This document shows positions 56,887 through 64,000 of a DNA stretch of 64,000 nt, one piece after another. The stretch comes from Clostridiales bacterium (GTDB lineage Bacteria > Bacillota > Clostridia > Lachnospirales > WQUN01). The stretch covers positions 30,054 through 94,053 of the forward strand of contig JAITSQ010000031.1 of the NCBI GenBank assembly GCA_031287685.1, given 5' to 3'. The notes under the pieces were generated by a model. That model was not told where the DNA came from. It did no database searches and saw only the letters and a program-made list of their open reading frames with translations. A program made the translations under genes and the position numbers. Position 1 is the first letter of the stretch. Each line of letters begins with the position of its first letter.

Positions 56887-57684
56887 CTATAACCGGCCTG
56901 TGGACTCAATATACCGCAGGAAGGGGTAGGGGTTTATGTAAATTTGGCCGAAGCGCGTTTTGAGGCTGATGGACACCACCGCGCCGGCGGGGTTTCGCGC
57001 CTTGCCCCCGCGGCCGATAAAGCCGACGGGCGCGCCGGCGGGGATTTGCGCTCCGGGGCGGATTCCGTCCGCTAGGGCGGAGAGGCGGCTGTAGATGAAG
57101 CGCGTGCCGCCGGAGGTCAATATGGTCACGCGGAAGCCGCCCGCGGAGTCACGTCCGGTTGATTCGACCGCGCCCGCCGACATAGCGCGCGTGAGCAAAC
57201 GGCCGGACGAGTTGTCTCGATCAAGAATAATACAACCGGTCATAGAGGCGGAGGTTCCCCAGCTGTCACCGTAGATATACGGCGGGGAGTCGGCTGTTTC
57301 CAGAGGGAAACATTCGATTTCCGAAAGGAGCGTCTGAAACATTTCATAATACGGGCGGACGGAGCGGCGCAGGCGGCCGTGCCGTCCGTATTTTATTGTG
57401 TCTATCCCGGCTTCGGAAAAATCATACGATTTGTCAGGAAAAAATTTGTTCTCGAAGCAGTAAATTGCCAGAAGCTCGGCGAAATCAAGCCCATGGCGGC
57501 TGTTCATCTGATAAACGCGCAAAATCGCGTCGCCAGGCATCTTCAGCGCGCAGACGTCGCTTTTTTTAACGCGCGGCGCGGATAGAAGCAAGCACAGAAG
57601 AATCAAGGCAAGCGGAGCGGCAAGCAGTTTCAGCGTGGCCGCGCGGTTCCCAGGGGAGCGCCGGTGTTTTCGGAGTCTGCGCAT
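56887..57684 (-). CDS. Membrane-anchored M23 (LytM-like) protein lacking catalytic residues
   Basis: Protein of 265 residues with one N-terminal transmembrane helix (about 17-35), a helical middle domain, and a C-terminal LytM fold from about residue 138. The fold is clear from YGDSWG, GGFRVTI, IPAGAPVGFIGR and INPYPFLRYIE, which are landmarks of clostridial M23 endopeptidases. The metal and catalytic positions are all changed: the HxGxD element is MTGCII (148-153), YAHL is YSRL (198-201) and HLHL is VSISL (about 237-241). It should therefore not cleave peptidoglycan and may act as a binding or scaffold protein, as SpoIIQ-like degenerate LytM proteins do. Confidence 0.8.
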   Translation of the reverse strand: MRRLRKHRRSPGNRAATLKLLAAPLALILLCLLLSAPRVKKSDVCALKMPGDAILRVYQMNSRHGLDFAELLAIYCFENKFFPDKSYDFSEAGIDTIKYGRHGRLRRSVRPYYEMFQTLLSEIECFPLETADSPPYIYGDSWGTSASMTGCIILDRDNSSGRLLTRAMSAGAVESTGRDSAGGFRVTILTSGGTRFIYSRLSALADGIRPGAQIPAGAPVGFIGRGGKARNPAGAVVSISLKTRFGQIYINPYPFLRYIESTGRL

Positions 57685-57766
57685 AAAGTTAAGCCGCTCC
57701 CAGAGGAAAGGTTTTTACAGTATATTAATCCGCGGCGGGAGATATGAAACTTTTCCGGAGGGGGCC

Positions 57767-58360
57767 TTATTTCATACTTGGGAACAGCCCTTTAAATACC
57801 TTTTCGCGCTGATTGGACGGGGTGGCGGCCGAAGGAGGCTTCATTCGCACTTCTCCCGCCTGAAGCTCCGTAACGTAAACTCCGCTGAAATCGTAATCAG
57901 GGAAATTCTCGGCGAGGGAAAGCATCACTTCGTCCTGAATGTAATTGATATTTCCGGAATCGGTTATTTTGTCATAATCCATTTTGGACATTGTATCTGA
58001 GATGACGCGCTTAACAGTCAGGCGATCCGGGCCCGCCTCGTCCGCGGGCAGCTCGACGGAAATCGTGGCGTCCACCGCGTGGGAGGAGCCGTCGCTTGAA
58101 ACGACCTGCGTCGTCACCGGAGGTATTTCGAGGAAATGCGTCGAGACCCGAGAGTCGGCGCTTAGCTGAAATAGGTATAAAAAGCCCGCGGAGGCCAGGA
58201 GAAGGAGCAGAAGGACGGTGACGAGCGCGTTCCTGCGCTCTAATTTGCGGGATTGGCGCCGGGTCTCGCTTTCGGCGGGGGCGGCTGGCTCCGCCGATAA
58301 GCTGGCGGATTTAGCGGCCGCGCTTATCGCGGAGGGGCGGCGGATTGGTTTGGTTGCCAT
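57767..58360 (-). CDS. FliL-like single-pass membrane protein
   Basis: Protein of 197 residues: a basic, Ala/Ser-rich N-terminus, a transmembrane helix (about 43-66) and an extracytoplasmic domain. The segment RVISDTMSKMDYDKITDSG...EVMLSLAENFPDYDFSGVYVTEL resembles the FliL pattern RDxIISxLSxKTxxDL...INxxL...VxxVYFTEF. No flagellar genes are near, so a role in motility is doubtful; FliL-like domains also occur in other membrane complexes. GGGTGA lies five bases before the ATG at 58360. It is separated from rnpB by about 28 bases. Confidence 0.55.
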   Translation of the reverse strand: MATKPIRRPSAISAAAKSASLSAEPAAPAESETRRQSRKLERRNALVTVLLLLLLASAGFLYLFQLSADSRVSTHFLEIPPVTTQVVSSDGSSHAVDATISVELPADEAGPDRLTVKRVISDTMSKMDYDKITDSGNINYIQDEVMLSLAENFPDYDFSGVYVTELQAGEVRMKPPSAATPSNQREKVFKGLFPSMK

Positions 58361-58387
58361 AAGAATCACCCGTTTCTAAAAAATAAT

Positions 58388-58760
58388 CGACCAAAGCCGT
58401 AAGCCGAGTTCTGTTTTTGATAATTATCTATCTTGGCGCGATGTTGCCAGCGCGCTCGCGCGGCGTACCTAAACCGAAGTTTCCCAAGGGACGGGCCGCC
58501 CCCGCCCCCAGGGGGCCGGTTTAATTTGCCTTGCTTCGGACGGGGTTTACAGACACAACCCTTGTCGCCAAAGGCCGGGTAGGCTCTTACCCTACCTTTC
58601 CACCCTTGCCCGGCGCGTCGCCGAAGCGAAGCGGGGGCGGTTTATTTCTGTTGCACTGTCCTTGGGGTCGCCCCCACAGGCCGTTAGCCTGCGTCCTGCC
58701 CTGTGAAGCTCGGACTTTCCTCTTATATCGGGGGATATAAGCAATTATCCGCTTTGGTCG
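58388..58760 (-). ncRNA. rnpB: RNase P RNA
   Basis: Catalytic RNA of about 373 nt that trims tRNA 5' ends. On the minus strand the ends pair as P1 (CGACCAAAGC with GCTTTGGTCG). Conserved core blocks are GAGGAAAGTCCGAGCTTCAC near the 5' side, GGGCAGGACGCAGGCTAACGG, GACCCCAAGGACAGTGCAACAG and AACAGAACTCGGCTTACGG near the 3' end. A T-run follows P1 and should end the transcript. The 5' end is only about 28 bases from repeat element E4, leaving little room for a promoter outside the element. Confidence 0.95.
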
Positions 58761-58788
58761 AGTTTTGTGCCTTGCCGATAAAATTTTA

Positions 58789-59128
58789 TAGCAATTCCGT
58801 TTGACATAAGCTACGCTCGGTGTTTTCATTTGTCTAAAACAAGTTTAGATAAATGAAAGCCCCCTCCTTGCCCGGTGTTTTTTCGCGGTTGCTGCCCCGC
58901 GAAAAAGCCCCCTTCTTGCCCGGTATTTTTTGGCGCCTCCCCCGCGTTTGCGTTCGCTATTTTGGCTCCCCGAAAAGCTGTTGCAAACGCTCGTGACCGC
59001 GCCAAAAATATTCATCGCGGGAAACGCGTTAAACCAAGGAGGAGGCTTTGAGCTTCTCTTGAAAGCTCAAAACGCCGAGCATCGCGATTCCCGGCTCGAA
59101 ACCAGCAAGTCCAAACAGGGAATTGCTC
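58789..59128. repeat. MITE-like element, type B (E4), mosaic interior
   Basis: Left end TAGCAATTCCGTTTGACATA, right end (reverse complemented) GAGCAATTCCCTGTTTGGAC; TA flanks both. The interior combines a TTTTCATTTGTCTAAAACAA hairpin, two GAAAAAGCCCCCTTCTTGCC-type units, and a CGTTTGCGTTCGCTATTTTGG...GTTGCAAACGCTCGTGACCG block that also occurs inverted in E6. The left end reads outward TGCTATAAA toward rnpB, and the right end supplies the stop codon of the RACo-like gene. The 365-base gap holds no gene. Confidence 0.8.
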
Positions 59129-60474
59129 TAACCCGCGAAGTTCATACGCGCCATAAACCTCTCCGCGAAAAATTCGCTTCCCGCCAAAGGGACCTCCGTA
59201 ACCGCCCGCAATGAGGGAAAACGCCGGTTTTTCGCGAAATATTCGGCAAAGAGCCGCGCGCCGGAGAGCGCCGCGTTCCCGCAGGGGACGGCGATTTTTT
59301 TAAACTCCGGCGGGAACAGACCGACGTCAAACATAGCGGGGAGGGCGGATTTCTCCGCGAAGCCGCCGGCGACGCGGAATACCGAAACTTCCGGAGAGCC
59401 GGCCGCAACCAGCAGCGCGTCAATCCCCGTGCGGACGGCCGCGCGGGCAAGCAGGAGGCTTTCCGCGTCTTTAAAGGTAAAATACACGCGCGGCGCTATT
59501 TCCACCCGGCCGTCGTCCCACAAGGCGGAGCGGGGCGCGCCGTCCCGCCCGAGGAAGCCGTTTTCGAGCAGAACGGAGATAATCGAAGTCGCCCCCGCGC
59601 CGCAAACGCCGATTGGCGGCGCGTTCCCCACAGTGCGGGCCGCGAAGCCCGTGAAGCGGTTGTAGCTCACTCGATCGACCGCCCCGGCCACATATGGCGC
59701 GCCGCAGCTGATATTTCCGCCTTCAAACGCCGGGCCGGCGGGGGCCGAGGCGGCGTAAAGCCCGCGCGGCGTCCGCAGGAGCAGTTCACAGTTTGTGCCC
59801 ATATCGGCGTAAAGGCTCACCGTGTCCGGCGGAACGCGCAGGGCCAGCCCCCAGTCCCCTATATACGCGTCTGAGCCGACATACGGCGCCGGGCACGGCG
59901 GGATAATCACGCGGTCAAACGGCAGGCCGCTCTCCGCGCCGGTCAGGACGAAGGCCTCCCGCAGGGCGGGGTCATATGTAAACGGGCTTTGAGACAGGCC
60001 GGAGGTATCGCGGCCGAGCAGGATTGAGGTCATAACGGTATTGCCGCAGACGACGGCGGTCCGCGCGCCGAAAGCGCTCGTCAGCCGCTCTATGGCGGAG
60101 ACGGCGAGGCGGCGCAGGGGCTGAGCTTCGGCTTGGGCTATACGGGAGACCACGTCCGCGCCGAAAACCCGCTGGGGGTTTGCCGTCACGACGCGGCGTC
60201 CGCGAAAAGACGCGCTGACGGTCGTGGTGCCGAGGTCTATGGCGCATATTTCCGAATATTCGTCGGCGCTCTCAAGGACCGGCGGTTCGGCCGGTTCGCG
60301 CAGCACTATGGCGTCCGAGAAGTCGTCAGCCGGCGTCTGGCAGGCCAGCACGCGGCGCGCCGGCGTCCCGACAGTCACGGCGCATTTTCCGCAGCGCCCG
60401 CCGCCGCCGCAGGGGGCGTAAATATACGTCCCTCGCGAGGCGAGAAGCTCAAGCAGGGTTCGGGGTTCGTCCAT
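59128..60474 (-). CDS. Corrinoid activation protein, RACo/DUF4445 ASKHA family, short form
   Basis: Protein of 448 residues. The N-terminus is a [2Fe-2S] ferredoxin domain with C22, C28, C31 and C45 (CGGGGRCGKC plus ACQTP). An ASKHA ATPase fold follows: CAIDLGTTTVSASF, the ADMGTNCELLL motif, the GGNISCGAPYVAGAV segment and the GVCGAGA motif. RACo/RamA proteins use ATP to reduce the cobalt of corrinoid methyltransferases. At 448 residues it is shorter than the ~630-residue RACo, with little linker between ferredoxin and ASKHA parts. Its stop codon TAG lies at the edge of element E4. No methyltransferase is nearby. Confidence 0.87.
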   Translation of the reverse strand: MDEPRTLLELLASRGTYIYAPCGGGGRCGKCAVTVGTPARRVLACQTPADDFSDAIVLREPAEPPVLESADEYSEICAIDLGTTTVSASFRGRRVVTANPQRVFGADVVSRIAQAEAQPLRRLAVSAIERLTSAFGARTAVVCGNTVMTSILLGRDTSGLSQSPFTYDPALREAFVLTGAESGLPFDRVIIPPCPAPYVGSDAYIGDWGLALRVPPDTVSLYADMGTNCELLLRTPRGLYAASAPAGPAFEGGNISCGAPYVAGAVDRVSYNRFTGFAARTVGNAPPIGVCGAGATSIISVLLENGFLGRDGAPRSALWDDGRVEIAPRVYFTFKDAESLLLARAAVRTGIDALLVAAGSPEVSVFRVAGGFAEKSALPAMFDVGLFPPEFKKIAVPCGNAALSGARLFAEYFAKNRRFPSLRAVTEVPLAGSEFFAERFMARMNFAG

Positions 60475-60486
60475 AGTATACCGCCT

Positions 60487-61995
60487 TTACCGCGGCAGTA
60501 TTCCCGCCAGGTCGGGCGGGGGCGCGGAGGGGTCGCCTGAGCTTGGGCTTGAGCCTAAGCCTTGCATATCCGGAGGAACTTCGGACGGGTCCGGCGGACT
60601 CGCGGGTTCGTCGGGCGCGTTGTAATCGTTATATTCCGGAGTTGAGCCGCCAGCGGGGGTAAGCGCGGCGTTCGTGCCTACGCGCACCTCCGGGGCCTGC
60701 GCGCTGTAGGAGGAGGTGTTAACAACGGCTTCGTCCACCTTTCGGCCGTCCTCATAAACCGTCTTAATCAGCTGATATTTACAGGCCGCGCGCCCGGCGG
60801 AGGCGGTCGCTCTGCTTCCGAGAGGGAGCGTGTCGTCCGGGATTTCCTTCTCCGGCGGGACGTCCCCCTTGGACACGAGGCGGTTCGACAGCTTTATCTG
60901 CCGGCCGGTGGAGCGGGTTTCCTTGCCGTAGATGTTTACGGTGACGAGGCCGTTCGCCATAGAGGCCTCAATCATTATCGGCGCGGAGGTGTTGTTTTTG
61001 AACTTAAGGTCGATGTAATTTCCGGCGAGGGTCGCGTCAAAGCCGTAATCGGCGTAGGCCACCTTGAGGGAGTGGTTGCGCCTCTCGACAATCTCAAGCT
61101 CGGCGTTTATGAGGGCGATGTACAGCGTGGAGGAAACCTGGCACACGCCGCCGCCGTAATCGTCAACCAGCTTCCCGCCCTGTATTACCGGCGCGGGGCG
61201 GTATCCGTTGGCATAGGTCATATCGCCGAAACGCGCGTTGGTCGAGAATACCTCCCCGGGATAGACGTTCACGTTGTTGATTTTTGAAATGGCGGTCTGC
61301 ACGTTCTGGTTGCGCCCGGAGGCTCCGCCGCTGATTTTTGTCGAACAGGAGCCTATGAGGGAGCGGGCGCCCTCATAATCCGCCGGGGAATAGGGCGGAG
61401 GCAGTTCCTTCATTATAATATCCGCTTCGCCGCTTTCGCCTGAGGCGACGACTTCCCCGGCTGAGGCGGCGGTTTTTTCCTCGTCTATGACTGTCCCGGC
61501 GGAGCCGTCGGACACTATGAACTCGCTCCCGTCCTTGGCCATAGAAGCGGCTTTGGCGGGGAAATTTACTTTTTCGGCGGTGGAGGCTATGGCCGCTCGC
61601 AGCTTCGCCGGGTCGGCCCGAAGCGTTTTTCCGGAGAAAGCCGCGCCAAGCTCCCCGAAGGTGAAGCTGAAGGTTTCGTCGTTATGACGGAGGGTCAAGG
61701 TTTGTTTGGACAAAGAGTCCGGAAGCTCCGCGTCGGGCGTTTTTTCGTCGTCGGCCCGGCTCGGCTCGGACGGGCCGTCCTCGCCGGAGGGCGCGCCGGT
61801 TTCGTTAAAGGCCGGGGCGGAGGGCTTGCTGAACGGCAGGGAGCCAGTCACCGCGTTTACGGCGACATACCCCGCGAAGGCTGAAAACGCCGTCAAAATA
61901 ACAAGCGAAACGATTATAACGCTCATAATTGAGAATTTGACGTCTTTTTTAGGTTTTTGGGGCTTGGGCTGGGGCTTAGATTTGAGCTTAGCCAT
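60487..61995 (-). CDS. VanW family protein
   Basis: Protein of 502 residues: Lys/Pro-rich cytoplasmic start, one transmembrane helix (about 24-50), a Pro/Asp/Glu-rich spacer, a putative peptidoglycan-binding-like domain and then the VanW domain (YPGEVFSTNARFGDMTYANGYRPAPVIQGGKLVDDYGGGVCQVSSTLY, cited only in part here). The GGGVCQVSSTLY motif is the family hallmark. The end is Pro/Ser-rich. VanW is associated with the cell envelope but its reaction is unknown. AGGAGG lies eight bases before ATG at 61995. It is followed by the RACo-like gene after 12 bases. Confidence 0.87.
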   Translation of the reverse strand: MAKLKSKPQPKPQKPKKDVKFSIMSVIIVSLVILTAFSAFAGYVAVNAVTGSLPFSKPSAPAFNETGAPSGEDGPSEPSRADDEKTPDAELPDSLSKQTLTLRHNDETFSFTFGELGAAFSGKTLRADPAKLRAAIASTAEKVNFPAKAASMAKDGSEFIVSDGSAGTVIDEEKTAASAGEVVASGESGEADIIMKELPPPYSPADYEGARSLIGSCSTKISGGASGRNQNVQTAISKINNVNVYPGEVFSTNARFGDMTYANGYRPAPVIQGGKLVDDYGGGVCQVSSTLYIALINAELEIVERRNHSLKVAYADYGFDATLAGNYIDLKFKNNTSAPIMIEASMANGLVTVNIYGKETRSTGRQIKLSNRLVSKGDVPPEKEIPDDTLPLGSRATASAGRAACKYQLIKTVYEDGRKVDEAVVNTSSYSAQAPEVRVGTNAALTPAGGSTPEYNDYNAPDEPASPPDPSEVPPDMQGLGSSPSSGDPSAPPPDLAGILPR

Positions 61996-62028
61996 GTGAA
62001 ACACCTCCTTGTTTTAGTGTGTTCAGTA

Positions 62029-62187
62029 TAGCGGTTTCGTTTGATATTGGCGTTGTTCGGTGTTTTCATCTGCCTAAAACAAGTTTAGACAAATGAAAGC
62101 CGCCTTCTTGCCCGGCGTTTTTTCGGCACTAATGCCCGCCGAAAAAGCCGCCTTCTTGAACAACGCCAATCAAACATGGAATTGCTC
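62029..62187. repeat. MITE-like element, type B (E5), complete
   Basis: The clearest inverted ends: left TAGCGGTTTCGTTTGATATTGGCGTTGTTC; right, reverse complemented, GAGCAATTCCATGTTTGATTGGCGTTGTTC, both flanked by TA. The interior has the GTCTAAAACAAGTTTAGAC hairpin also seen in E4 and one GCCGCCTTCTTGCCCGGCGT-type unit. The left end reads outward TATACT toward the VanW gene, about 30 bases before its start. It separates dapB from VanW. Confidence 0.85.
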
Positions 62188-62194
62188 TATGTAG

Positions 62195-62953
62195 TTACAG
62201 TTGGTCCATAATGCTCTCCATATCGTAGAGTCCGGGCGGCTTGCCGGCGATAAAAACAGCCGCCTTGAGCGCGCCCGCCGCGAAGACCTCTTTGGAGGCG
62301 GCGCGGTGGCGCAGTTCGATTGTCTCGTCCGGGCCGGCGAAAAGCACGGAGTGCTCACCCACGATTGTGCCGCCGCGCAGGGAATGAACGCCTATTTCGG
62401 CGCGGGGGCGGCGCTCCCGCCGGGGGGCGCGGTCGGTGACTATTTCAAGAGGGCCGGCCGCGCCGTTTATTATATCCGCGAACATCAGGGCGGTGCCGCT
62501 GGGCGCGTCGATTTTCAGGCGGTGGTGCGCTTCCGTGACCTCTATGTCAAACCCGTCGTCGTAGAGAGTTTTGGAGATTCTCTTGAGTATGTTGGCGAGG
62601 AGGCTCACCCCGATGGACATATTCGCCGATTTGAAAACCGGGATTTTTTCGGAAGCGGCCATTATGGCTTCCTCACAGGGGCGGTCGAGGCCGGTCGTGC
62701 AGATAACGGCGGCGCGGCGCTTCTCGACGGCGTAGCTTATAACGCCGGGGACGGCCTGCGCCATTGAGAAATCCACGATGACGTCCGCGGGCATATCACA
62801 CTCCGTAATGTGCGAAAAAGTGGGGAAATTGGCCGGTCTCGGCGAAGCCGCGTCCACCCCCGCCACTATTTCGGCGGAACGGCTTTTATCCGCCAGGGCG
62901 GTGACGGCGCGGCCCATACTCCCCATATATCCGTGCAAAATTATTTTTGTCAT
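62195..62953 (-). CDS. dapB: 4-hydroxy-tetrahydrodipicolinate reductase
   Basis: NAD(P)H reductase of 252 residues in lysine/diaminopimelate synthesis. The nucleotide motif ILHGYMGSMGRAV, the VIVDFSMAQAV segment, the catalytic His region in EVTEAHHRLKIDAPSGTA and the KxDAPSGTA-type motif are intact. It overlaps the dapA end by 4 bases (ATGA), so they are coupled. The stop codon is 7 bases from repeat element E5. Confidence 0.95.
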   Translation of the reverse strand: MTKIILHGYMGSMGRAVTALADKSRSAEIVAGVDAASPRPANFPTFSHITECDMPADVIVDFSMAQAVPGVISYAVEKRRAAVICTTGLDRPCEEAIMAASEKIPVFKSANMSIGVSLLANILKRISKTLYDDGFDIEVTEAHHRLKIDAPSGTALMFADIINGAAGPLEIVTDRAPRRERRPRAEIGVHSLRGGTIVGEHSVLFAGPDETIELRHRAASKEVFAAGALKAAVFIAGKPPGLYDMESIMDQL

Positions 62954-63831
62954 AAGAGACCGTAACCTTTCATAGCGGAGCGTATTTTTTCAAGGGATTC
63001 CGGCGAGGGCGGGCAAAGAGGCTTTCTGTACCCGCCGGCGGGCCGCCCGAGCAGACTCGCCGCCGCCTTGACGGGAATAGGGTTGACCTCGCAGAACAGG
63101 GCCTTCACAAGCGGCACCAGCCGGAGCTGAGCGGCTTTCGCGGATTCAAAATCGCCGGAGAAAAAATCCCTCGTCATTTTAGCGACGTCCCGCGGGACGA
63201 GGTTCGCCGCCACGGAAATCACCCCGGAGCCGCCGTAGCTCAAGACGGGCAGGACGCAGCAGTCGTCCCCGGAGTAAAGGTCGAACCCGCCGCCGCAAAG
63301 GCAGGCTATTTCGGCAATCTGCTCAATATCGCCGCTGGCCTCCTTAATGCCCGTAATATTGGGGATTTTCGACAGCGTAAGCGCCGTCTCCGGCTCGATA
63401 TTCACGCCGGTGCGCGACTTCACGCTGTAGAGGATTACGGGAATATCGACGCTTCCGGCGATTTCCGTATAATGGGCGATAAGCCCGCGCTGGCTGCATT
63501 TGTTGTAATACGGCGTGACAAGGAGGAGCGCGTCGGCCCCGGCGGCCTGACATTCCCTGGAGAGACGCGCGCCGTGGGCGGTGTCGTTTGAGCCGGCCCC
63601 CGCGATTACCGGGATTCGCCCGGCGGCGCGGGCGGCGGCGGTTCGCACGCACTTAATTTGTTCTTCGTCCGTCAGGGTCGCGGCCTCTCCGGTCGTGCCG
63701 CAGACCACGAGCGCGTCCGTCCCGTTTTCAACGTGAAAATCAACGAGCGCCTCAAGCGCCGGAAAGTCAACCGCGCCGTCCTCCGTGAAAGGCGTGACAA
63801 GGGCCGCCGCCGAGCCTTTAAATACAGACAT
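62950..63831 (-). CDS. dapA: 4-hydroxy-tetrahydrodipicolinate synthase
   Basis: Schiff-base aldolase of 293 residues that condenses pyruvate with aspartate semialdehyde. ALVTPFTEDGAVDF, VCGTTGEAATLTDEE, the catalytic Tyr in LLVTPYYNK, the Schiff-base Lys in ITGIKEASGDIEQI and the IPVILYSVKSRTG segment are intact; the last reads YSV where YNVP-type residues are usual. ATG at 63831 with GGGGAAT is chosen; a longer open frame upstream is only translation of repeat element E6. Confidence 0.95.
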   Translation of the reverse strand: MSVFKGSAAALVTPFTEDGAVDFPALEALVDFHVENGTDALVVCGTTGEAATLTDEEQIKCVRTAAARAAGRIPVIAGAGSNDTAHGARLSRECQAAGADALLLVTPYYNKCSQRGLIAHYTEIAGSVDIPVILYSVKSRTGVNIEPETALTLSKIPNITGIKEASGDIEQIAEIACLCGGGFDLYSGDDCCVLPVLSYGGSGVISVAANLVPRDVAKMTRDFFSGDFESAKAAQLRLVPLVKALFCEVNPIPVKAAASLLGRPAGGYRKPLCPPSPESLEKIRSAMKGYGLL

Positions 63832-63876
63832 TATAATTCCCCTATCGTTCGGCGCGCGGCCGTTTAACCGCGGGCA

Positions 63877-64000
63877 TCGCAATTTTACAAAACGTTGACT
63901 GGCGCGGAGCGGAAAATCGGCGGCAAGAAGGAGGCTTTTTCGGGCGGTCACGAGCGTTTGCAACAGCTTTTTGGCGAAGCCAAAATAGCGAACGCAAACG
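63877..64000. repeat. MITE-like element, type A (E6), runs off the window
   Basis: Left end CGCAATTTTACAAAACGTTG matches E3 and the inverted end of E2 through GACTGGCGCGGAGCGGAAAA and TCGGCGGCAAGAAGG. It continues into the block GTTTGCAACAGCTTTTTGGC...GCGAACGCAAACG shared with E4 in opposite orientation. The far end is beyond base 64000. Confidence 0.75.

Noticed and set aside
63832..63963. 44-codon N-terminal extension of dapA
   Set aside because: It is translation of repeat element E6, not conserved dapA sequence.

Overview
The window looks like a chromosomal segment of an anaerobic, GC-rich member of the Firmicutes, most likely class Clostridia. The support is the gene content: dnaA-dnaN-recF with a Bacillus-type origin, a four-subunit 2-oxoacid:ferredoxin oxidoreductase, a giant BcrAD/HgdC-type activase, a RACo-like corrinoid activator, VanW and VanZ proteins, a DUF815 ATPase, and citramalate-based isoleucine synthesis. 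Strong AGGAGG ribosome-binding sites and canonical TTGACA-17-TATAAT promoters are everywhere. No genus can be assigned from the sequence alone.

Layout. (1) 1-7.7 kb, minus strand: start of an ABC permease, a 49-residue zinc-ribbon protein, a sirtuin, and a branched-chain amino acid operon ilvN-ilvC-cimA-leuC-ilvB behind a tRNA-Gln(CUG). (2) 7.8-14.1 kb: an SPFH membrane protein, a LysM protein with an inactivated MPN domain, then recF-dnaN-oriC-dnaA. The origin has DnaA boxes and DnaA-trios. (3) 14.2-15.6 kb: tRNA-Asp, tRNA-Val and an HD-GYP protein. (4) 15.6-28.9 kb, minus strand: rsmD-coaD-coiled-coil-pyrF-pyrK-pyrD-pyrE-lipid kinase-thrC-Ig/TPR protein; a fusion of 3-methyladenine glycosylase with a cobalamin adenosyltransferase; cspA; a frameshifted VanZ gene; pnp, rpsO and tRNA-Arg. 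(5) 29-31.7 kb, plus strand: an Orn/Lys/Arg decarboxylase-type enzyme and a DUF815 ATPase. (6) 31.7-41 kb, minus strand: a catabolic block of korDCBA-type 2-oxoacid oxidoreductase, XRE-cupin regulator, AMP-forming acyl-CoA ligase and giant activase. (7) 41-45.3 kb: tRNA-Gly, a two-component system and a lipoprotein with 36-bp in-frame repeats. (8) 45.5-56.9 kb, plus strand: malQ, gyrB, gyrA, leuD, leuB, ilvE, ilvD. (9) 56.9-64 kb, minus strand: a pseudo-M23 protein, a FliL-like protein, RNase P RNA, the RACo-like activator, VanW, dapB and dapA.

Together the ilv/leu genes give almost a full valine/isoleucine route (IlvBN, IlvC, IlvD, IlvE; CimA with LeuCDB), split between two loci about 45 kb apart. 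No leuA or ilvA is seen. The kor/ligase/activase block fits amino-acid-derived 2-oxoacid fermentation through acyl-CoA thioesters.

The most unusual structure is non-coding. At least six copies, plus one remnant, of modular MITE-like elements lie between genes, mostly from 49 kb onward. They have AGCAATT-type inverted ends next to TA and internal arrays of about 47-bp GC-rich hairpin units. Their ends lie a few tens of bases upstream of gyrA, ilvE, rnpB and vanW and read outward as -10-like boxes. They also supply the stop codons of leuB and the RACo-like gene. A second family of short TTGAC palindromes is at 4.3, 38.3 and 49.1 kb. Protein-level oddities are the glycosylase-CobO fusion, the MPN-minus/LysM protein and the M23 pseudopeptidase.
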